Below are positions 1 to 6,297 of a stretch of 47,541 nt of DNA, piece by piece. The stretch spans positions 1 through 47,541 of the forward strand of contig JBLHOC010000003.1 in assembly GCA_047620825.1 (NCBI GenBank). Direction: 5' to 3'. The number at the start of each line of letters is the position of its first letter. Position 1 is the first letter of the stretch. The notes beneath the pieces were generated by a model. It saw only the letters and a list, made by a program, of their open reading frames with translations. It was not told the DNA's origin and did no database searches. The position numbers and the translations under genes are program-made. The stretch comes from UBA987 sp047620825 (lineage in GTDB: Bacteria > Bacteroidota > Bacteroidia > NS11-12g > UBA9320).

Positions 1-42
1 GATGGTAGCGTGAAAATTGTCAAATTCGTTAAGAGCGAATAA
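1..42 (+). CDS. C-terminal end of a truncated gene, probably T9SS-targeted
   Basis: Reading frame 1 is open from the first base to a TAA at 40-42 and encodes 13 residues, DGSVKIVKFVKSE. The pattern of a turn followed by a beta strand ending in basic residues (KIVKFVK) resembles the last strand of a type A T9SS sorting domain. A rho-independent terminator follows directly, which supports this being a real gene end. Only the tail is in the window, so the T9SS assignment is an inference from a few residues. Confidence 0.55.
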   Translation, partial: DGSVKIVKFVKSE

Positions 43-61
43 GACCATTTATTTTTCTTAA

Positions 62-89
62 AGCCCACGCCTTGGTGTGGGCTTTTTTT
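62..89 (+). terminator. Rho-independent terminator
   Basis: AGCCCAC at 62-68 pairs with GTGGGCT at 77-83. The stem can be extended inward with a G-T and a C-G pair, and a run of seven T follows (83-89). It closes the plus-strand gene ending at 42. It also lies between that gene and the convergent minus-strand gene ending at 107. The T tract is stronger on the plus strand. Confidence 0.85.
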
Positions 90-106
90 GTTTAAATAGG
101 TCAATG

Positions 107-520
107 CTACATTGGGTGACAATGGAACATGAGTTCTTTTGTTTCGCTTGTACCAGCATGGTCGGTAATCGCCTCAATTTTTAACATCATATTCGAATGA
201 TAATTAACGTTATTTACCCAGTGTTCATGAATGTGAAACGTTTTACTATCAATGTGCTCGTGATTATTAAATACAACAGTATCGCTGTTTGATGTGTTGG
301 TAATTGAGACTTTATAACCATGTAGATCTTTCGTATATGAAATCATACCATCGATAAAAACGGTATCTCCTTTTCCGTACATGGCACCAGATATTGGTGA
401 AGAAAAGTCAAACACGACAGACGGGTCTTCCACAATTGTAGGATCATCATCTTTACAAGCTGAAAAAAGTGTTGCCGTTATGGCAAGCATTATGAATATG
501 GTGTTTTTTAAGTTGTTCAT
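107..520 (-). CDS. His-rich lipoprotein, DUF4625-like
   Basis: A 137-residue protein. It starts with a lipoprotein signal peptide: hydrophobic residues 7-20, lipobox Cys near residue 22, then a KDDD stretch typical of exported Bacteroidota lipoproteins. The mature part looks like a small all-beta domain and resembles the DUF4625 family of periplasmic or surface lipoproteins. About ten histidines are concentrated in its second half, including HEH, HIHEH and a C-terminal HCH, which suggests metal binding. Its ATG overlaps the TGA of the preceding barrel gene (ATGA, 517-520), so the two should be translationally coupled. The function is not established. A role in metal capture with its neighbours is my inference. 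Confidence 0.75.
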   Translation of the reverse strand: MNNLKNTIFIMLAITATLFSACKDDDPTIVEDPSVVFDFSSPISGAMYGKGDTVFIDGMISYTKDLHGYKVSITNTSNSDTVVFNNHEHIDSKTFHIHEHWVNNVNYHSNMMLKIEAITDHAGTSETKELMFHCHPM

Positions 521-1443
521 TTTTTATTTGATTTTAGTAGGTGTAAGAATTGAATGTTAAAAAATTGTGTGGGTTTTGTGTACCCGTTTGAAATTGAATG
601 ATGTATTGGGAAATGGTAATAAGCTCTGATTCCGAAGTCTGAAAAATAGACGGATGAACCAATGACGGCATTGAATAATTGCACACCACTTAATGTATTT
701 GCTTCTTTCCTCGATGCGCTAATCTGATCTTTTGCTCTATGCATTTGATACAAACCAACTTGAGGAATCAGTGTTAACTTTTCTCTTTTAATTCTATAAA
801 AGAATAGATTGTTAGAAGAAACTTCTTGACCAAATCGATAGTCAATGTTGTTAGCTGCATTAAGTCGAGTATTGATTTCTGAGCTAAAACCAAAATTCAA
901 TCTTCGCCAAGAAAAAGTAGAGTTTAAACCGGCACCCCAAGCACCTGTTCCGAGCTGAAGGTTTGGCAAACTACTTTGATTGTCAGAATCAATTTTGCCA
1001 GTTGGTATGGATATGTGGCTACCAATAAACCAGTTTGTTTGTTTGTCAGACATGGTCCCCCCTTTGGATACTAGGGCATAATAGACCTGTAATTGGGCAT
1101 CGCCAAAACCTTTCAGTTCAATCGTCTCGTTTGACATCTTTAAACTGTGTTGTTTGATTGGCAACATGCCAGATAGAAACCAACGTTTGGAGATGTAATA
1201 CCTTCCCCATAATGTTAAAGCGTTAAAATTATCGACGCTTGTTTCATCGGTTTCGTCTGTAAAAAGAGCAGGATGCAGGGTTTCAAAACGGTTGTTCTGA
1301 AAATGTAGTCCAATCATATGTCGTTGTTGGAATGGGATATACCCAAACCCAACGCCACCAGCTGAACATCCGCAAGCATCACACGCTTGTGAAACAGTAC
1401 TGTACATTAACAGTAGTGCAACACACACGAATCGTGTACGCAT
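517..1443 (-). CDS. Outer-membrane barrel-like protein with N-terminal CDACGC motif
   Basis: A 308-residue protein with a signal peptide (about residues 1-20). The mature N terminus is Cys-rich, reading ACDACGCSAGG. The rest alternates amphipathic strands with aromatic ends and Asn/Gly/Ser turns, and ends in an aromatic strand, all consistent with an outer-membrane beta-barrel. Related Bacteroidota proteins are usually called transporter or hypothetical protein. The four Cys/Asp residues at the mature N terminus look like a metal or thiol site. It lies between a small Cys membrane protein and a His-rich lipoprotein on the same strand, so one transcript is likely. The substrate is unknown. Confidence 0.7.
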   Translation of the reverse strand: MRTRFVCVALLLMYSTVSQACDACGCSAGGVGFGYIPFQQRHMIGLHFQNNRFETLHPALFTDETDETSVDNFNALTLWGRYYISKRWFLSGMLPIKQHSLKMSNETIELKGFGDAQLQVYYALVSKGGTMSDKQTNWFIGSHISIPTGKIDSDNQSSLPNLQLGTGAWGAGLNSTFSWRRLNFGFSSEINTRLNAANNIDYRFGQEVSSNNLFFYRIKREKLTLIPQVGLYQMHRAKDQISASRKEANTLSGVQLFNAVIGSSVYFSDFGIRAYYHFPIHHSISNGYTKPTQFFNIQFLHLLKSNKK

Positions 1444-1501
1444 ACTTTTGTTTAATAAATAAGTGTTTAAAATTGGTAGGTTAGATGGTGTCGGAAGTGA
1501 C

Positions 1502-1855
1502 CTAAGTGATGGGAGGTCTAAAGATTGAATTTGTGTGTTCCGAACTAAGTTTATCCTGAATAGACGGATAATCCTTTACATGGTTATTGTTGGTAAAGTC
1601 CTTTTTGGGGTGATCACACAAGATGAAACTCAGTAGTTTGAATTCCACAGTATATTGATTCTGTTGGTTGACATCTTTGATTTTTTTCTCCAAAACACAA
1701 TGACCACCACATTCCGAATCTGGAACGAAACGATTTTCACATAATTCCGCAGCAATGTAGTTTTGCTCAACTTGAAACCAAGTGTAGATTCCAATGTTGA
1801 TCAAAAAGCCAGAGCAAAGAAACGCAATGAGCGCTATTGAGAGTGTTTTTTTCAA
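1502..1855 (-). CDS. Small single-pass membrane protein with Cys cluster
   Basis: Predicted as 117 residues from a TTG start at 1855. An upstream ATG at 1903 would add 16 hydrophobic residues. I prefer the TTG because it gives the usual MKK-type N terminus and because a good promoter (TTTG, 17 bases, TAACTTTG) lies at 1861-1889, inside the longer frame and 5 bases from the TTG. Residues 4-28 form a transmembrane helix. Then comes a motif reading AELCENR...P...C..HCVLEKK, with three to four Cys. Similar short proteins occur in Bacteroidota next to TonB receptors and metal-related genes. It is first in the cluster with the CDACGC barrel and the His-rich lipoprotein. The function is unknown and a metal role is inferred. 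Confidence 0.7.
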   Translation of the reverse strand: MKKTLSIALIAFLCSGFLINIGIYTWFQVEQNYIAAELCENRFVPDSECGGHCVLEKKIKDVNQQNQYTVEFKLLSFILCDHPKKDFTNNNHVKDYPSIQDKLSSEHTNSIFRPPIT

Positions 1856-1860
1856 CGAGA

Positions 1861-1889
1861 CAAAGTTAGGTATGATCAAAAAGTACAAA
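1861..1889 (-). promoter_or_regulatory. Bacteroidota-type promoter for the Cys/His cluster
   Basis: Read on the minus strand, a -33 TTTG (1889-1886) is followed after 17 bases by a -7 element TAACTTTG (1868-1861). The -7 element ends 5 bases before the TTG start at 1855. This predicts a transcript beginning at or near the start codon. It also argues against the ATG at 1903, which would lie upstream of the promoter. Confidence 0.6.
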
Positions 1890-1952
1890 CTGACTAAAAT
1901 CATGGAAGGTTAAGATTTTTACCTTACCAGTACTTTGCAGCAAGCCAGTGAT

Positions 1953-1960
1953 TATATTTG
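1953..1960 (+). promoter_or_regulatory. -7 promoter element abutting a start codon
   Basis: TATATTTG matches TAnnTTTG exactly and ends 3 bases before the ATG at 1964. A TTTG at 1934-1937 could serve as -33, but the 15-base spacing is short. A leaderless transcript for the serine hydrolase is predicted. Confidence 0.5.
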
Positions 1961-1963
1961 AAT

Positions 1964-3082
1964 ATGAAGCGATTTTCGACATACGGATTGTTAGGGTTGT
2001 GCCTCACAGTTTTGGTGGTTTTTCAAAGCTGTAAAGATGACGATAGTGTTGTTATTGATCCAGGTGGAATCGACAACGAAGACGTTTATTTTCCCCCAAT
2101 AATTGGGGATGATTGGGCAACAATATCTGCTCAATCTTTAGATTGGGACACCTCAAAGATTTCGGATTTGTATACTTTTTTGGATGATGGAGGTACACGT
2201 GCCTTTATAGTGGTTAAAAACGGTAAGATTGTGTTAGAACATTATGGCGGCCTCGACATTTTAAAGCGTGGTGCGTTTACCGATAAGTCGGTGTGGTATT
2301 GGGCTTCAGCAGGTAAAACATTAACATCGTTTTTAGTCGGACAAGCACAAGAAGACGGTCACCTAAGCCTGTCAGACAAAACATCAGATTACCTAGGAGA
2401 TTGGACAAGTTTAACTAAAACACAACAAGATAAAATTACTATCAGACACCAGTTAACCATGTCTAGTGGTTTGGATGATAGTGGAAATTCGGACTGTACA
2501 GAAAAGGCATGCATAACCTATAAGGCCGATCCAGGTACGAGATGGGCGTATCACAATGCACCATATACTTTACTGGATAGTGTGATTCAACAATCGACCA
2601 ACAGTAGTTTCGACGACTATTTCAACAACCGGTTACGTAACCCAATTGGTATGGATGGCTATTGGACTTATTTGGACTATAATCACGTTTATTTTAGCAC
2701 AGCTCGTTCCATGGTTCGCTTCGGATTGGTGACACTTAATAAAGGCAAGTGGGATCAACAAACGATATTAGGCGACACCAATTATTGGGCGGACATGGTG
2801 AACACGTCCCAAGACATCAACAAGTCATACGGATACCTCTGGTGGTTAAATGGCAAAGCATCTCATATGTTGCCTGGACTTCAATTAGAAATTAAGAGAC
2901 CAATATCAGAAAATGCACCTTCAGATATGATTTCAGGATTAGGCAAAAATGGCCAGTTATTAAATATCATCCCGAGTCAAAACCTAATCGTTATACGAAT
3001 GGGTGACAATCCAGACAATGCACTTGTACCAACAAAGTTTCTAAATGACATGTGGGGAAAAATCAACAACGTCATTCAATAA
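1964..3082 (+). CDS. Serine hydrolase lipoprotein, beta-lactamase (class C) family
   Basis: A 372-residue protein with a lipoprotein signal peptide (Cys near residue 23, followed by KDDD). The body has the three active-site motifs of the serine beta-lactamase/penicillin-binding fold: SAGK with Ser115 and Lys118, YHN at 196-198, and KNG at 328-330 in place of the usual KTG or HxG. The family includes esterases, D-aminopeptidases and DD-peptidases, and sequence alone does not identify the substrate. The ATG at 1964 is chosen over an upstream in-frame TTG (1958) because it gives a clean MKR signal peptide and sits just after a -7 element. It probably faces the periplasm or the cell surface. Confidence 0.88.
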   Translation: MKRFSTYGLLGLCLTVLVVFQSCKDDDSVVIDPGGIDNEDVYFPPIIGDDWATISAQSLDWDTSKISDLYTFLDDGGTRAFIVVKNGKIVLEHYGGLDILKRGAFTDKSVWYWASAGKTLTSFLVGQAQEDGHLSLSDKTSDYLGDWTSLTKTQQDKITIRHQLTMSSGLDDSGNSDCTEKACITYKADPGTRWAYHNAPYTLLDSVIQQSTNSSFDDYFNNRLRNPIGMDGYWTYLDYNHVYFSTARSMVRFGLVTLNKGKWDQQTILGDTNYWADMVNTSQDINKSYGYLWWLNGKASHMLPGLQLEIKRPISENAPSDMISGLGKNGQLLNIIPSQNLIVIRMGDNPDNALVPTKFLNDMWGKINNVIQ

Positions 3083-3106
3083 GAACCACTGAGTCGTTGG
3101 AATAAC

Positions 3107-3114
3107 TAGATTTG
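3107..3114 (+). promoter_or_regulatory. -7 promoter element abutting a GTG start
   Basis: TAGATTTG is an exact TAnnTTTG match ending 4 bases before the GTG at 3119. No clear -33 element is visible. It supports both the GTG start and a leaderless transcript for the membrane protein. Confidence 0.45.
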
Positions 3115-3118
3115 TCCG

Positions 3119-3823
3119 GTGCAAATATTATCAATCTTAAACCCAACCGTTTTTGTTGGAGAATTTGAGTGGCGAGAGCCAGTAACTACGTTAACAGACT
3201 TTTTAGTCGCTGTCGTTTGCTGGACCGCTTTTTACTTATTTGTGAAACTTAAAACATCAAAATCACCTACGTACGTATGGTTTAAAAACTACTTTTTAGT
3301 TTTTGCAATTGGCATGACCAGTGCCGCATGGTTGGGTCATGGTTTCCAAGCATATTTATTCCCTGAGTTAAAATTAATTGGATGGATTTGCAGTGCAACA
3401 GCCTTGATGTTTTTACAAATGGGTTCATTTAAACAGATTTCAGTACACCTATCTGAGCGATTAACGCGATACCTACCTAAGTGGTTCGTCATTCAATGGG
3501 TGCTTGCAATAACACTTATGGGTTACAACATTTCTGGCGGCATTGAGCAAGCCTTTAAGATAACCCAAGTCAACTCTGTTTTAGCATTATGGGGGTTTGT
3601 ACTCCCTATGCATATTTATGCCTATCGGAAGCTTCAAATTCAAGGGAGTAAAATTGTAATAGGAGCCCTGCTGTATAGCACAGTTCCTGGCGTTGTTTAC
3701 ACCAACCAAATAAGCTTTTCACATTGGTTTAATTACCACGACATCAGCCATGTTTTAATGGCAGTATTTATGACAATAATGTTCTTAGGGTTGTACCAAC
3801 TCGTTAAACCCACAAACCCATAG
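3119..3823 (+). CDS. Polytopic membrane protein, CREST/ceramidase-like (DUF6962-like)
   Basis: A 234-residue protein with about seven hydrophobic segments. Conserved-looking polar residues sit at membrane edges: EPVTTLTD near residues 20-27, a His after the third segment (WLGHGF), PMHIYAYRK near 165, and NYHDISHV near the C terminus. This pattern of acidic and His residues in a seven-helix protein is reminiscent of the CREST superfamily (alkaline ceramidases, PAQR receptors, Per1) and of DUF6962. I am not certain of the family. The start is GTG, with no ATG nearby, and is supported by a -7 element 4 bases upstream. The next gene encodes a lipid-type hydroxylase, which fits a membrane-lipid role but does not prove it. 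Confidence 0.6.
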   Translation: MQILSILNPTVFVGEFEWREPVTTLTDFLVAVVCWTAFYLFVKLKTSKSPTYVWFKNYFLVFAIGMTSAAWLGHGFQAYLFPELKLIGWICSATALMFLQMGSFKQISVHLSERLTRYLPKWFVIQWVLAITLMGYNISGGIEQAFKITQVNSVLALWGFVLPMHIYAYRKLQIQGSKIVIGALLYSTVPGVVYTNQISFSHWFNYHDISHVLMAVFMTIMFLGLYQLVKPTNP

Positions 3824-3865
3824 AATGATTGTTATCACATAACATCATTTAATTGGGCTATTTCG

Positions 3866-3873
3866 TAGCTTTG
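3866..3873 (+). promoter_or_regulatory. -7 promoter element for the sterol desaturase gene
   Basis: TAGCTTTG is an exact TAnnTTTG match 17 bases upstream of the ATG at 3891, so a short leader is expected. No convincing -33 is seen. Confidence 0.45.
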
Positions 3874-3890
3874 CACAAAATTTAGATTGT

Positions 3891-5171
3891 ATGTCAGCGA
3901 AAGGTTGGATCATATTGTTATCGGTTTTAGCGGTTTTGATGATTATCGAAAAAATAATCGCAATTCGCAGAAATGTAAACACTTATTCGTTCGCAGACTT
4001 TATGGCTAATTTGACCTGCGGAATTCTAGAAAGAGTTTTTGCGTTTTTCTGGTTGTATGTCTTTTACGTAGCCTCCATGTGGGTTTTTGAAAATGTCACG
4101 CTATGGGAAATACCTAAAAACCCAGCCACGTGGATTTTAGCCTTATTTGCCACCGATTTCTTGGCGTATTGGCATCACAGATTAAGTCATGAAATAAATT
4201 TTCTATGGGCAGCGCACATTGTACACCACCAAAGCGAAGACCTTAATGTCTCAACAGTTTTTAGGGTATCTTTTTTCGCTGTAATTAATCGCTCATTTTT
4301 CTTCATTTGGCTTCCAGTCATGGGCTTTCATCCAGATTTTGCAGCAACAGCGATCCTGTTTGTTGGCGCTTTTCAATTTGTAACACACAGCAGGCTTGTG
4401 GGTAAGCTTGGATTTTTAGAAAAGATATTCTCTACACCATCTAATCATAGGGTGCACCATGCAAGAAATGAGAAATACATTGATCACAACTACGGCCATG
4501 TATTTATGATGTGGGATAAAATGTTTGGCACCTACACACCTGAAGAAGAAGAACCAGATTATGGTATAACCACTGGTTTCGACAGTGAGAATGCGTATAA
4601 CTCCAATCTCTTTTATTGGAAGGATTTGTTCAAGAGAGCTGGAATGGCGTCTAGCGTGAAGGATAAAATTAAAATATTTTTCACCAAACCTGATTGGACA
4701 CCTGCAGATGTTGGTTATTTACCGTCTCAATTCAAGACGGATGAAAAAGGAAATAGATTACCACACAGCAGACCCATGTCTAAACAATTTGGATTTTATC
4801 TCTTAATCAACACACTGTTAACGTTGGTATTATTTGTTTCCATGTTTGCCATAGTTGAAGATCCGAAGCGAACCTTGTTTAGAGACTTGATTGACAACAA
4901 ACACTTATTGGTGTTGGTTTTAACCATATTGTTTTCTGTTTTTGTCCATGGTCGTTTATTAGATAATAAACGTGCTAGCAAAATTCTAGATACCGCCAGA
5001 TTAGTCATACTTGCAGTGGCTATTCCATTTATTTATAGCGGAACCAACGTTACAGCATGGATAGGGCCAGTGATTTGGGCATACTCAGCTGTTATGATTG
5101 TATGGTTGTGGATGAGTGATAAAACCCACCTATCTCAGCCACTAGGGAAGCTTAAAGCCCAAGGAGTCTAA
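3891..5171 (+). CDS. Sterol desaturase/fatty acid hydroxylase family protein, AGMO-like
   Basis: A 426-residue integral membrane di-iron oxygenase. The His clusters are clear: HHRLSH at 95-100, HIVHH at 109-113 and NHRVHH at 185-190, with further His at 199 and 203. The stretches around HEINFLWAAH and the later IDHNYG...WDKMFGTYTPE are close to alkylglycerol monooxygenase (AGMO/TMEM195), which cleaves ether lipids. The length and the additional C-terminal helices after residue 300 also fit that branch better than short sterol C4-hydroxylases. Family membership is firm, but AGMO activity is inferred. The last 30 bases overlap the convergent cyclophilin gene. Confidence 0.88.
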   Translation: MSAKGWIILLSVLAVLMIIEKIIAIRRNVNTYSFADFMANLTCGILERVFAFFWLYVFYVASMWVFENVTLWEIPKNPATWILALFATDFLAYWHHRLSHEINFLWAAHIVHHQSEDLNVSTVFRVSFFAVINRSFFFIWLPVMGFHPDFAATAILFVGAFQFVTHSRLVGKLGFLEKIFSTPSNHRVHHARNEKYIDHNYGHVFMMWDKMFGTYTPEEEEPDYGITTGFDSENAYNSNLFYWKDLFKRAGMASSVKDKIKIFFTKPDWTPADVGYLPSQFKTDEKGNRLPHSRPMSKQFGFYLLINTLLTLVLFVSMFAIVEDPKRTLFRDLIDNKHLLVLVLTILFSVFVHGRLLDNKRASKILDTARLVILAVAIPFIYSGTNVTAWIGPVIWAYSAVMIVWLWMSDKTHLSQPLGKLKAQGV

Positions 5172-5756
5172 TAGACTTATTTCGGAGTAATATTTAATTT
5201 GAACATTCAACGGGATTTCTTCGAGCGGTTGATCAGCGGCATTGGTTTGCTCCATTTCAATCGACTCTAACACATCCTGCCCCTTAATAATCATTCCGAA
5301 AATCATATAATTACTATCGAGTTGAGGTAAGCCAGCTTCCTTACTAACAATATAAAATTGGCAGGCATTTGATTGCTTTTTAGGATTGTCGTCTCTACCC
5401 ATACCCAAGGCACCATAACTATGCCCAATGCTGTCATGGAATTCTGGATCAATTAGAAACGGCGAATTTTCGAAATACGAGACGGAATCAGGACAACCGC
5501 CTTGAATTACAAAATTGCGCACCACACGGTTAAATGTAAACTGATTATAGTGTTGGTCTTTCGCCAACTCAATGAATTTAGCTTTGTGAATCGGTGTTTG
5601 GTCATACAACCAAAAGTACATATCACCGAGGCGAGTGCTTACGTATCCAATTGGATAAGTCTCCTGTGGTATATCGTCTTTAATCGTTTCAGTGTCTGAA
5701 CAACCAATAGAAGAGAATACAGCGAGCAAAAGGAAGTAAGTTAATCGACGTTTCAT
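5142..5756 (-). CDS. Cyclophilin-type peptidyl-prolyl isomerase lipoprotein
   Basis: A 204-residue protein. Lipoprotein signal peptide with lipobox Cys19. The cyclophilin core follows: FNRVVRNFVIQGG with catalytic Arg77, GALGMGR, and NACQFYIV with Gln133. It should assist folding of exported proteins in the periplasm. The ATG at 5756 is preferred over an upstream GTG at 5762 because it gives a compact MKRR signal peptide and because the -7 element begins at 5762. The 3' end overlaps the sterol-desaturase gene by 30 bases on the opposite strand. A second cyclophilin lipoprotein is encoded at 13926-14609; the two share motifs but are clearly diverged. Confidence 0.9.
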   Translation of the reverse strand: MKRRLTYFLLLAVFSSIGCSDTETIKDDIPQETYPIGYVSTRLGDMYFWLYDQTPIHKAKFIELAKDQHYNQFTFNRVVRNFVIQGGCPDSVSYFENSPFLIDPEFHDSIGHSYGALGMGRDDNPKKQSNACQFYIVSKEAGLPQLDSNYMIFGMIIKGQDVLESIEMEQTNAADQPLEEIPLNVQIKYYSEISLLDSLGFKLP

Positions 5757-5761
5757 AATCA

Positions 5762-5791
5762 CAAAGATTGTTAAGATTATCAGGAATCAAA
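5762..5791 (-). promoter_or_regulatory. Promoter for the cyclophilin lipoprotein gene
   Basis: Minus strand: TTTG (5791-5788), 18 bases, then AATCTTTG (5769-5762), one mismatch from TAnnTTTG. The box ends 5 bases before the ATG at 5756, again suggesting a leaderless message. On the plus strand, TATACTTG at 5805-5812 may be the divergent -7 element for the phosphatase gene at 5821. Confidence 0.45.
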
Positions 5792-5820
5792 ATGGGTTTT
5801 AATGTATACTTGGAGCTGCA

Positions 5821-6297
5821 ATGAACACAAAACGTATTCTTTTCGTTTGTTTAGGAAATATATGTCGGTCACCTATGGCAGAAGGGGTGTTTCTTCATCT
5901 AGCCGAGCAAAAAGGACTTACAGAGTTTTATGAAGTAGCATCTGCAGGAACGGCTGGTTATCACATTGGTGAAAGACCAGACAGCAGAATGATTGATACA
6001 GCAGAAGGGCATGGTGTTGTGTTACCAAGTTTAGCACGACAATTAGATACATCAGATTTTGACGCATTTGATTTCATTATTGCCATGGATAGCGACAACT
6101 TAGATAACATCAACCAACTAAAGCCGGATGGTCAGTCAAGAGCGACAATTTTTAAAATGCGCGATTTTGACGATGTTGATCCGAATGGAGATGTTCCAGA
6201 TCCTTACTATGGTGGTCTGAAAGGGTTTGAAAACGTATTTCAAATGCTCAAACGATGCAATGAAAAGTTCATAGTACATTTAGAAAGTAATAGATGA
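5821..6297 (+). CDS. Low-molecular-weight protein-tyrosine-phosphatase
   Basis: A 158-residue cytosolic protein, the normal length for the family. The N-terminal phosphate loop reads CLGNICRS, with nucleophile Cys10 and Arg16. The general-acid segment DPYYGG has Asp127. These are the complete catalytic residues of LMW-PTPs, which remove phosphate from tyrosine and in bacteria often counter BY-kinases in polysaccharide export. No kinase or capsule gene is nearby. Its TGA overlaps the ATG of the PIG-L deacetylase gene (ATGA, 6294-6297), so the two are likely co-translated. Confidence 0.93.
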   Translation: MNTKRILFVCLGNICRSPMAEGVFLHLAEQKGLTEFYEVASAGTAGYHIGERPDSRMIDTAEGHGVVLPSLARQLDTSDFDAFDFIIAMDSDNLDNINQLKPDGQSRATIFKMRDFDDVDPNGDVPDPYYGGLKGFENVFQMLKRCNEKFIVHLESNR

